This document shows, piece by piece, positions 45,368 to 52,401 of a DNA stretch of 64,000 nt. The position numbers and the translations under genes were made by a program. A model generated the notes under the pieces. It ran no database searches, was not told the origin of the DNA, and was given only the letters and a program-made list of their open reading frames with translations. Origin of the DNA: Saprospiraceae bacterium (lineage in GTDB: Bacteria > Bacteroidota > Bacteroidia > Chitinophagales > Saprospiraceae); assembly GCA_016712145.1 (NCBI GenBank), contig JADJRO010000001.1, forward strand, positions 1,550,001-1,614,000, in the 5' to 3' direction. Positions within the stretch are counted from its first letter, which is position 1. Each line of letters begins with the position of its first letter.

Positions 45368-45667
45368 TTAATTTTTTATTCTAGTTTCAACATCCATGCT
45401 CTTATGCAAGATCCTATCGATCCATATTTTTTCATCCTTTATCTGGTATACAATTAGATGCGATTTTACTTTTAAAACCTTATGATTTTGTTTGATGTTG
45501 GCAATTGACTTTCCAATTGCTGGATTTTTACAGATATCTTCAATTTTTGAGATAATAAACTTATAATAACTATTTGCTTGCCTAATGGACCATTCATTTA
45601 CTGTGTAAATCCAAATCTCTTCTAAATCTGTTTTAGCCAAATTACTTAACTCAAAAAGAAATTTCAT
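45368..45667 (-). CDS. parE: ParE/RelE-type toxin
   Basis: 99 residues, a ParE-superfamily toxin: LAKTDLEEIWIYTVNEWSIRQ is the N-terminal helix pair, NPAIGKSIANIKQNHKVLKV and HLIVYQIKDEKIWIDRILH the beta-sheet core, ending with HKSMD. ParE toxins poison gyrase; RelE-like mRNA cleavage is the alternative from fold alone. The start overlaps the antitoxin end by 4 bp. Confidence 0.88.
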   Translation of the reverse strand: MKFLFELSNLAKTDLEEIWIYTVNEWSIRQANSYYKFIISKIEDICKNPAIGKSIANIKQNHKVLKVKSHLIVYQIKDEKIWIDRILHKSMDVETRIKN

Positions 45668-45909
45668 TTAGCGTGCTTGTCGTTCAAACTAGCCAGGTGT
45701 TTTATTGGATCAAATTTTTTGACATATCCACTTTCTTCTCCTTTTTCAATGGCTTCTTTTAAAAGTTGAATTTTTGATTCTTCAACTTCAATAAGCCTTA
45801 ATCCTGCCCTTATTACTTCGCTGGCTGAGGCAAATCTTCCAGATTTAATACCTTTTTCAATTATCTCCTCAAAATGATCCCCAAGTGAAATCGATGTGTT
45901 TTTAGACAT
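45664..45909 (-). CDS. parD: ParD-type antitoxin
   Basis: 81 residues. SISLGDHFEEIIEKGIKSG is a ribbon-helix-helix start and RFASASEVIRAGLRLIEVEE is the ParD/CopG signature; the charged C-terminal half would wrap the toxin. It neutralises ParE and represses the shared promoter. A promoter with an overlapping inverted repeat lies just upstream. Confidence 0.9.
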   Translation of the reverse strand: MSKNTSISLGDHFEEIIEKGIKSGRFASASEVIRAGLRLIEVEESKIQLLKEAIEKGEESGYVKKFDPIKHLASLNDKHAK

Positions 45910-45921
45910 GCTATTTTTTTA

Positions 45922-45952
45922 CAAAAATACCAATTTTTGGTAATTTTGTCAA
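45922..45952 (-). promoter_or_regulatory. parDE promoter with overlapping operator
   Basis: On the minus strand TTG (complement of 45950-45952) and TATTTTTG (complement of 45922-45929) are about 20 bp apart. The inverted repeat TACCAA-TTT-TTGGTA at 45928-45942 overlaps the -7 element, a fit for autoregulation by ParD. Confidence 0.5.
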
Positions 45953-46164
45953 TAAATAATTAAAACAAACCAAGTCTTTTTTAGTTAAAAATACCTCTCC
46001 GTCAAAATTTAAATTTTCTGATCCTGCTTGTTAGACTCTTGATACAATAATCAATAATTTATAACTTAAAAGACACCCAGACAATATTTTCAACTTCCTC
46101 TGTGAGTATAACCACAATAACTTTGGTAAAGAAAAAAACCTTCCTTCCAGGAAATCAACTTGTC

Positions 46165-46226
46165 GAAAACAAAGCAATGTAGATTACCAATAGCAATGGA
46201 ACAATATCACTGTTTTAAAAGGAATA
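46165..46226 (+). repeat. Imperfect direct repeat, right copy (gene remnant)
   Basis: Matches the last 62 bp of the secreted-protein gene, but an in-frame stop and substitutions show it is non-coding. It is probably the remains of a second copy of that gene. It lies just before the end of paaH. Confidence 0.7.
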
Positions 46227-46243
46227 CTAACATTCAGTTAAAA

Positions 46244-47386
46244 TTAATAAACATGATTAGTTAAGCCTATAGAGACGCGGTATCGCTCTTCCTTATAATT
46301 TAAATACAAGCGATTCATGGTATCAATACAATGTTGTTTCCCAATTTCTTCTCCCCAAGACAATAAGCCTTTTGGATAATTGACACCTTTGGTCATTGCC
46401 GCTTCAATATCCTGATAACTTGCCAATTTATAATACAAGGCATCGTACGCTTCATTGATAAGCATTACTAAAATCCGCCAGGCTATATTTTTAATTAATT
46501 CAGGATCCTTGATATTTGGTCCGGGAAGTTCGTTTGAATAATCATAGTATCCTTTACCAGTTTTTTTTCCCAGCCAATTCGCTGCTACTAAATTGCGTTG
46601 TGTAAACGAGGGTTTGTATCGGCTTTCAAAAAAACAAGATTCCCAAACTGAATGCGTCACTGCGTAATTAATATCATTGCCAATAAAATCCATTAAGGCA
46701 AAAGGTCCCATTTTAAATCCATACACACTGGTCATAGCATAATCAATGCTTGCAAAATCTGCAAAGCCTTCTTCGTAGATACGGATCGCTTCTGAATAAT
46801 ACGGACGCGCTATTCGGTTTACAATAAAACCAGGAGTGTCCTTTGCCACAACCGGCCATTTTGACCAGGACTCCATGAGGGATTGCAATGCATCGACATG
46901 AATCCGATTGGTTTGAACAGCCGGAATGATTTCAACCAAAGGCATTAATGGTACCGGGTTAAAAAAATGCAGTCCAATAACACGTGATGGATTGTTGCAC
47001 GCTGCAGCCAATGCTGAAATACTCAATGAAGACGTATTGCTGGCAAGTATGCATTCTGGGGAAACAATTGGTTCCAGCTTTGAATATAAACTTTTTTTGA
47101 TCTGTAAATTTTCAACGATGGCTTCAATTATCAAATGACAGGATTCAAAAGCTTGCAACTGATTGACAAAATAAATCCGACCCATGATCGCCACGGCTTC
47201 CTGGGCTGTCAATTTGGATTTTTCCACCAGCTTATTACAAACCTCTTGTAATTTTTTTTGTGCAGCTTGCATGGCTGCTTCCATTTCATCATACAAGATC
47301 ACTTCATGACCAGATTGTGCTGCAAGTTGTGCAATTCCAATTCCCATGGTACCTGCACCTATGACTCCTATTTTAAATGTTTTCAT
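46244..47386 (-). CDS. paaH: 3-hydroxyadipyl-CoA dehydrogenase
   Basis: 380 residues. IGVIGAGTMGIGIAQLAAQS is the NAD-binding Rossmann motif, CILASNTSSLSISALAA and RVIGLHFFNPVPLMPLVEII the 3-hydroxyacyl-CoA dehydrogenase blocks with the catalytic His, and DTPGFIVNRIARPYYSEA the substrate-side motif. In the phenylacetate pathway it oxidises 3-hydroxyadipyl-CoA. The C-terminal half contains a duplicated helical domain. It is 12 bp downstream of paaG. Confidence 0.92.
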   Translation of the reverse strand: MKTFKIGVIGAGTMGIGIAQLAAQSGHEVILYDEMEAAMQAAQKKLQEVCNKLVEKSKLTAQEAVAIMGRIYFVNQLQAFESCHLIIEAIVENLQIKKSLYSKLEPIVSPECILASNTSSLSISALAAACNNPSRVIGLHFFNPVPLMPLVEIIPAVQTNRIHVDALQSLMESWSKWPVVAKDTPGFIVNRIARPYYSEAIRIYEEGFADFASIDYAMTSVYGFKMGPFALMDFIGNDINYAVTHSVWESCFFESRYKPSFTQRNLVAANWLGKKTGKGYYDYSNELPGPNIKDPELIKNIAWRILVMLINEAYDALYYKLASYQDIEAAMTKGVNYPKGLLSWGEEIGKQHCIDTMNRLYLNYKEERYRVSIGLTNHVY

Positions 47387-47398
47387 GAATTGATGATC

Positions 47399-48175
47399 TT
47401 ACTTGCCTTTAAAAACTGGCATCCGTTTTTCTAAAAACGCTTGCGTTCCTTCTTTGTAATCCGCTGTCTCACCGGCTTCTTTTTGATACTGAAGTTCGGC
47501 CTGTAATTGTTCTTCTAAATTATTGCCAAAACTTTGATTCAATAATTTTTTAGTCAAGGCCAATGCTTTGGTAGGCATTTGTGCAATTCTACATGCCAGC
47601 TTATTAAGCTCCTCTTTAAACTCCTCGTCTTTAAACATTTTATAAATCATTCCTGATTGGAAAGCTTCGCTAGCTGTACATTTATCACCTGTCATTATTA
47701 ATGCGGATGCTTTATTCCACCCAATCAATCTGGGTAAAAAATAACTGCCACCACTATCTGGTACCAATCCAATTTTTGAAAATGCCTGAATGAATGAAGC
47801 AGATTCACTGGCAACCACCACATCACATGCCAATGCAATGTTGGCACCTGCTCCTGCAGCAACCCCATTTACACCAGCAATAACCGGCTTATCCAAGTTT
47901 CTGATTTTTAAGATGATTGGATTGTAATGTTCTTTCAATATTTTTTCCAATCCCGGACCTTCAGGATCCATGGCTTCCTGCAAATCTTGTCCGGCGCAAA
48001 ATGCTTTCCCTGTTCCTGTAATGACTACACATCGAACGGAATCATCTGCCTGAATGGCATCCAATAATTGAATTAATTCCATAGCCATTCCCCGATGAAA
48101 TGAATTAAAAACCTGTGGCCGATTTAAAGTAATCCAGGCTATTGAATCCTCCAATTGATAATTAATAAATTCCAT
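47399..48175 (-). CDS. paaG: 2-(1,2-epoxy-1,2-dihydrophenyl)acetyl-CoA isomerase
   Basis: 258 residues from the ATG at 48175 (MEFINYQLEDSI); a start at 48202 would add nine residues and overlap paaD. The crotonase fold shows AWITLNRPQVFNSFHRGM, ITGTGKAFCAGQDLQE (oxyanion loop) and GVAAGAGANIALACDVVVAS. PaaG converts the epoxide of phenylacetyl-CoA to the seven-membered oxepin-CoA. Order paaD-paaG-paaH is conserved in the operon. Confidence 0.92.
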   Translation of the reverse strand: MEFINYQLEDSIAWITLNRPQVFNSFHRGMAMELIQLLDAIQADDSVRCVVITGTGKAFCAGQDLQEAMDPEGPGLEKILKEHYNPIILKIRNLDKPVIAGVNGVAAGAGANIALACDVVVASESASFIQAFSKIGLVPDSGGSYFLPRLIGWNKASALIMTGDKCTASEAFQSGMIYKMFKDEEFKEELNKLACRIAQMPTKALALTKKLLNQSFGNNLEEQLQAELQYQKEAGETADYKEGTQAFLEKRMPVFKGK

Positions 48176-48192
48176 ACTTTCAAATATACGCA

Positions 48193-48675
48193 TTAATGAC
48201 ATTTAAAATAATCGAAGGGCTCTTTGCAGTCCAAACATCGGTAAAGTGCTTTGCATGCTGTCGAACCAAATTCGCTGATTTTTTCTGTGTGTTCTGATTG
48301 GCATCGGGGACAAGCAATCGCAAGTTCTCTTTCAAATAATGCTGGAATACGTCCTGAAAATCCAACAGGAGCTGCAATGCCGTATTCCTTTAATTTTTGT
48401 TTTCCGCTGGCACTCATCCAATCGGTTGTCCAGGCTGGACTTAAAATCGTTTCGATGCTTACTGAAATTTTTTCTACATCAAAAGCCGCTTGCAAATTCA
48501 TTTCAATCAATTTCATTGCAGGGCAACCGGTATAGGTTGGTGTAATTTGAATTTTAACGTGTTCATCAAGGATTTCTACCTTGCGAATAATTCCCAAATC
48601 CACAACACTCAATACGGGAACTTCAGGATCCAATATGGTTTCTAAAATTTCGAAAATATGTTCCCTTGTGATCAT
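48193..48675 (-). CDS. paaD: Phenylacetyl-CoA epoxidase subunit PaaD
   Basis: 160 residues from the ATG at 48675; 48690 is a slightly longer alternative. The N-terminal DUF59/MIP18 domain has LDPEVPVLSVVDLGI and TPTYTGCPAMKLIE with the conserved Cys; the C-terminus carries a zinc-ribbon set CPRC...ACKALYRCLDC. PaaD is needed to assemble or maintain the di-iron centre of the PaaABCE oxygenase. Confidence 0.93.
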   Translation of the reverse strand: MITREHIFEILETILDPEVPVLSVVDLGIIRKVEILDEHVKIQITPTYTGCPAMKLIEMNLQAAFDVEKISVSIETILSPAWTTDWMSASGKQKLKEYGIAAPVGFSGRIPALFERELAIACPRCQSEHTEKISEFGSTACKALYRCLDCKEPFDYFKCH

Positions 48676-48723
48676 CTTGTTTATTATCAATAAAAGGCTG
48701 GAACTCCATCCATGGGCAATCCC

Positions 48724-49485
48724 TTACCAGGTCAATCCCGGATAGGAGCGTTGCATGTATTGCATATCTGCTAATATATAACCCATAGCTTCTGAGTGAA
48801 TGCCTGTTTTCCCTCCTGATTGCATCCACTGGTTTTGAGGTTGAACCAAAGTGGCTTCAGCAAGTACTTGTTGTACCTTCTGATTCCAGCTGTTTTGAAT
48901 TAAGCTTAAATCCGGTGCTACTTGTTCTTCAAGCATGCTTTGTTCGTATATGGCAGGTGTAAATAATTCTCCTGTATAGGACCATAATTCGTCCAAAGCC
49001 GTTTGCATTTTTTGATGTGAAACGGAGGTGCCATCACCCAATCGAATGACCCATTCTGCACTCCATTTTAAATGATAGGCTGTTTCTTTCACCGTTTTTT
49101 CTGCGATCGCTGCAAGCTGAGGATCTGCACTGTTTTTTAAAGCAGTATAATAGGGAAAATGAAAAGCTTCCAATAAAAACTGCCTACCAACAGAATACGC
49201 AAAATCAACATTTGGATGTTCGGCCATCAATACATTTTTAAATTCACGCTCATCTCTTAAAAAAGCAAGCCGATCTTCATCTGTTTCTGTTTCAGAAAGT
49301 GTAGCAATGTATTGGTAAAGCAATCTGGAGCGACCTATGTAATCCAAAGAAATATTGGTCATAGCAATATCTTGCTCTAAAACCGGTCCATGACCACACC
49401 ATTCCCCAAGACGTTGACCCAATATCAAAGCAGTATCGGCAAGATAAAGCAGGTAATCAATTTTATGTTGAGAATTGGTATTCAT
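48724..49485 (-). CDS. paaC: Phenylacetyl-CoA epoxidase structural subunit PaaC
   Basis: 253 residues, a ferritin-like four-helix protein. LYLADTALILGQRLGEWCGHGP, DIAMTNISLDYIGRSRLLYQ and KETAYHLKWSAEWVIRLGDG are PaaC blocks (first quoted in shortened form here as LYLADTALILGQRLGEW). PaaC forms the scaffold with PaaA in the multicomponent monooxygenase. It abuts paaB with no gap. Confidence 0.93.
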   Translation of the reverse strand: MNTNSQHKIDYLLYLADTALILGQRLGEWCGHGPVLEQDIAMTNISLDYIGRSRLLYQYIATLSETETDEDRLAFLRDEREFKNVLMAEHPNVDFAYSVGRQFLLEAFHFPYYTALKNSADPQLAAIAEKTVKETAYHLKWSAEWVIRLGDGTSVSHQKMQTALDELWSYTGELFTPAIYEQSMLEEQVAPDLSLIQNSWNQKVQQVLAEATLVQPQNQWMQSGGKTGIHSEAMGYILADMQYMQRSYPGLTW

Positions 49486-49767
49486 TTACATGTGTTTTAC
49501 TTCATCCGGCAAATCGTAAAAAGTAGGATGCCTATAAATTTTATCCAAAGCAGGTTCAAAAAAGGGATCACTATCCACCGGATCCGAAGCACTTATGTAT
49601 TTTGATTCTACAACCCAGATACTAATGCCTTCCTGTCTGCGTGTATAAACATCGCGCGCATTTTCAATTGCCATTTGTGCATCTGCTGCATGCAAACTTC
49701 CAACATGTTTGTGATTCAATCCGGACTTGCTCCGAATAAATATTTCAAATAAGGGCCAGTTTTTCAT
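49486..49767 (-). CDS. paaB: Phenylacetyl-CoA epoxidase subunit PaaB
   Basis: 93 residues from the ATG at 49767, the normal PaaB length; the frame extends upstream to 49914 but that extension is low-complexity repeat sequence. NWPLFEIFIRSKSGLNHKHVGSLHA (start shown as NWPLFEIFIRSKSGLNHKH) and NARDVYTRRQEGISIWVVE are typical. PaaB bridges the two catalytic heterodimers of the oxygenase. Confidence 0.93.
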   Translation of the reverse strand: MKNWPLFEIFIRSKSGLNHKHVGSLHAADAQMAIENARDVYTRRQEGISIWVVESKYISASDPVDSDPFFEPALDKIYRHPTFYDLPDEVKHM

Positions 49768-49780
49768 AAGAGGTTTTTTT

Positions 49781-49859
49781 GCTGTTAGACTATTAGACTG
49801 TTGGGCTGTTGGGCTGTTAGTAAATAAAATCATTGTAATTCGTAATTCGTAATTCGTAA
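49781..49859. repeat. Short tandem repeats between paaB and paaA
   Basis: A stretch of GGGCTGTT-like repeats (49781-49820) is followed by three perfect copies of the 7-bp unit TAATTCG at 49836-49856. This explains the artificial extension of the paaB frame. No function is evident. Confidence 0.7.
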
Positions 49860-50792
49860 TTAATTTTTCTCCCTCCTCTTCTCCGCATACGCCACCGCAG
49901 CATCCCGAACCCATTCACCATTTTCATAGGCTTGAATTCGATCCTTAAGGCGTTGTTTATTACACGGACCATTTCCTTTTACAACATTCCAAAATTCATC
50001 CCAATCAATTTTTCCAAAATCGTAGGATTTACGTTCTTCATTCCATTTTAAATCCGGATCTGGAATTTTTAAACCAATTAATTCAGCTTGTGGAACGGTC
50101 ATATCAATAAATCGTTGGCGCAATTCATCATTAGAAAAACGCTTTATTTTCCATTTAATACTTTGCGCTGAATGCGTAGAATCATTATCATTTGGACCAA
50201 ACATCATGATACTTAGCCACCACCATCGGTTTAAGGCATCTTGTGCCATGTTTTTTTGTTCATCAGAACCTTTGGAAAGGGTCAACATGATTTCATAACC
50301 TTGTCGTTGATGAAAACTTTCTTCCTTACAAATCCGGATCATGGCTCTTGAATAAGGTCCATAAGAAGTTCGGCATAAAGGGATTTGATTCATAATAGCC
50401 GCTCCATCTACTAACCAGCCAATTGCACCCATATCGGCCCAGGTCAATGCCGGATAATTAAAAATCGACGAATATTTTGCTTTGCCTGTATGTAATTCAT
50501 TTAGTAATTCTTCCCGATCAATCCCCAATGTTTCACACGCACTGTATAAATACAATCCATGACCTGCTTCATCTTGAATTTTTGCTAACAAAATGGCTTT
50601 ACGTTTTAAACTGGGTGCTCGGGTAATCCAGTTTCCTTCAGGAAGCATCCCAACGATTTCAGAATGAGCATGCTGGCTGATTTGTCGAATCAATGTTTTC
50701 CGATAAGCCTCAGGCATCCAATCTTTTGCTTCAATCCGATCTTCTTTGTCAATTTTTTCTTGAAAATGTCCTTCCAAATCAATGCGCAACAT
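49860..50792 (-). CDS. paaA: Phenylacetyl-CoA epoxidase catalytic subunit PaaA
   Basis: 310 residues. QDEAGHGLYLYSACETLG supplies the E-x-x-H of the di-iron site and CKEESFHQRQGYEIMLTLS the second; EDRIEAKDWMPEAYRKTLIR is the family start (quoted RIEAKDWMPEAYRK). PaaA epoxidises the aromatic ring of phenylacetyl-CoA using O2 and electrons from PaaE. It is the first complete gene after the broken paaE (43-bp gap). Confidence 0.95.
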   Translation of the reverse strand: MLRIDLEGHFQEKIDKEDRIEAKDWMPEAYRKTLIRQISQHAHSEIVGMLPEGNWITRAPSLKRKAILLAKIQDEAGHGLYLYSACETLGIDREELLNELHTGKAKYSSIFNYPALTWADMGAIGWLVDGAAIMNQIPLCRTSYGPYSRAMIRICKEESFHQRQGYEIMLTLSKGSDEQKNMAQDALNRWWWLSIMMFGPNDNDSTHSAQSIKWKIKRFSNDELRQRFIDMTVPQAELIGLKIPDPDLKWNEERKSYDFGKIDWDEFWNVVKGNGPCNKQRLKDRIQAYENGEWVRDAAVAYAEKRREKN

Positions 50793-50835
50793 AGGCTGTA
50801 TTATTTACTAATGGGTTCAATTAATTAACTGCTTG

Positions 50836-51258
50836 TTATTTGTCAAAATTAACTTCAATTTTTGATGATTTCGGAAAGGATTGACAACTTAAAATATATC
50901 CATTTTCAATTTCATCTGCTTCCAATCCATAATTAACCATCATTTCTACATCGCCTTTTACAAGTTTGGTTTTGCATGTACAACAAACCCCTCCCTTGCA
51001 TGCATAGGGCAAATTTGCACCTTGCTTTAAAGCTGCATCCAATAAATTATCTGTATTAAAAGGCAAACTAAATTCAAAGGTGCGCCCATCCAAAGTCATG
51101 CGAACTAAACAGATTTCAGTATCCGATGCATGATTAAAATGTGGTTTTGGTTTTTGGATTTGCACTCCAAACAATTCCATGTGGATATGGTGAGGATCCA
51201 CTCCCATGTGCTGAAGTTGTTCACGAAGTTCAAGGATCATGGTTTCTGGCCCGCACAT
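50836..51258 (-). CDS. paaE: Phenylacetyl-CoA epoxidase reductase PaaE, 3' part
   Basis: 140 residues: the end of the NAD-binding domain (FFMCGPETMI just upstream of and including the apparent start MCGPETMILEL) and the C-terminal plant-type [2Fe-2S] ferredoxin domain with ACKGGVCCTCKTK (CX4CX2C) and the fourth Cys in LSCQSFP. The apparent ATG start is inside the real gene. Confidence 0.9.
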   Translation of the reverse strand: MCGPETMILELREQLQHMGVDPHHIHMELFGVQIQKPKPHFNHASDTEICLVRMTLDGRTFEFSLPFNTDNLLDAALKQGANLPYACKGGVCCTCKTKLVKGDVEMMVNYGLEADEIENGYILSCQSFPKSSKIEVNFDK

Positions 51259-51308
51259 GAAAAACTCATCGATGTCTTCAATTTTAAAGATGCTTTGCGT
51301 AAATCGCT

Positions 51309-51899
51309 TTAGTTTCTCTGCATTGATTCGACCGTGAAATAATTCTTCTTCTGTTTCTTCTCTAGAAAGTAAAAATGAAGTGCCAGGCGTTCTTTATTTA
51401 AATTTTTAAGCGCTAATAATTCTTCCAAAAATATAATTTGTTCCGTTCGCTGACTGCCATAAAATAATAGTACAGAACTTTCGGGCTCTACCTTTAAAAT
51501 TTGTTTAATAATTCCCAGAATCGGTGTGATACCACTTCCCGCTGCAAAAACATATCGTTTGGATTGTTCTGGATTCAGTTTTGTAAAAAATCGTCCTGCT
51601 GGTACTTGAACGGAAAGGATATCTCCAATTTTAAGTTGTTGATTTACAAAACAACTAAAAACCCCATTGTGCACTTCTTTTACTGCAATGCGCCATTTTT
51701 TTTCAAAAGGGGCGGAACACAAGGAATACGATCTGCGTAAAAGTTGACCATTTAGTTCCTTTTCAAGACTAATGTATTGGCCCTGTGAATATTGAAAAAT
51801 ATCTTGTAATGAATCCGGAACTGCAAATTCAACACTTACACAATCATCGGTTTCGCGGCTTATATTTTGTACTTTTAACTCGTACAATTCATGTGACAT
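51309..51899 (-). CDS. paaE: Phenylacetyl-CoA epoxidase reductase PaaE, 5' part (frameshifted)
   Basis: 196 residues: the FAD-binding domain (LLRRSYSLCSAPF is the RxYS flavin motif, VQVPAGRFFT) and the beginning of the NAD domain (FAAGSGITPILGIIKQIL, LFYGSQRTEQIIF). The frame breaks at the coding T5 run (plus-strand A5, 51371-51375); one more T gives LHFLLSREETEEELFHGRI and links to 50836-51258, restoring a reductase of about 355 residues. PaaE passes electrons from NADPH to PaaA; it is the first gene of the operon. Confidence 0.9.
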   Translation of the reverse strand: MSHELYELKVQNISRETDDCVSVEFAVPDSLQDIFQYSQGQYISLEKELNGQLLRRSYSLCSAPFEKKWRIAVKEVHNGVFSCFVNQQLKIGDILSVQVPAGRFFTKLNPEQSKRYVFAAGSGITPILGIIKQILKVEPESSVLLFYGSQRTEQIIFLEELLALKNLNKERLALHFYFLEKKQKKNYFTVESMQRN

Positions 51900-51984
51900 A
51901 GCGCAAATTTACCATAATCACAGCAGAGTTCAATACTCAATTATTCAAACAAATTCTTTTTGGAAAAATGGAATTTATTAAAAT

Positions 51985-52326
51985 TTAATCCCCATAAACG
52001 GAGCCTTTTCCAAATTTTTCTACTAAAAGGTAATAAAATATTGCCCGATATTTATTTCGATTACTGGAGCCGAACTGGGCAGTAACTTCAGCCAAAGCCT
52101 CTTCAATGGCTTGATCATCGGTTATTCCTAGTTTTCCATTTAAAAAACTGGTTTTAACCCGATTCATTTCATCTGGATCAGAACTTGACACCAAGGAGGC
52201 ATCGTCGCTGTATAAGGATGGACCCAATCCTTTTGCAACTTTTGAAAACAAGTCCAGATTTACATTCAAACCCAGTTTTGTGGCTTCACCAAGCAGAAAA
52301 TCTAATTTATCATCAAACGCACTCAT
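51985..52326 (-). CDS. DUF2853 family protein
   Basis: 113 residues from the ATG at 52326 (MSAFDDKLDFLLGEATKLG); a longer frame to 52398 has no family support. LNVNLDLFSKVAKGLGPSLY, SSDPDEMNRVKTSFLNGKLG and GSSNRNKYRAIFYYLLVEKF are the constant blocks of DUF2853, a small cytoplasmic family of unknown function common in Bacteroidota. It is divergent from the M1 peptidase gene. Confidence 0.88.
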   Translation of the reverse strand: MSAFDDKLDFLLGEATKLGLNVNLDLFSKVAKGLGPSLYSDDASLVSSSDPDEMNRVKTSFLNGKLGITDDQAIEEALAEVTAQFGSSNRNKYRAIFYYLLVEKFGKGSVYGD

Positions 52327-52401
52327 AAAATTTTGGTTTATTTGTCCTAAAGTTACTACGAAATCCATCTCAGCAGAATACAATTTTAAATAAATCATCC
52401 C

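Noticed and set aside
49768..49914. N-terminal extension of paaB to 142 residues
   Set aside because: The extra 49 residues translate short tandem repeats and the end of paaA in another frame. PaaB normally starts at MKNWPLFE.
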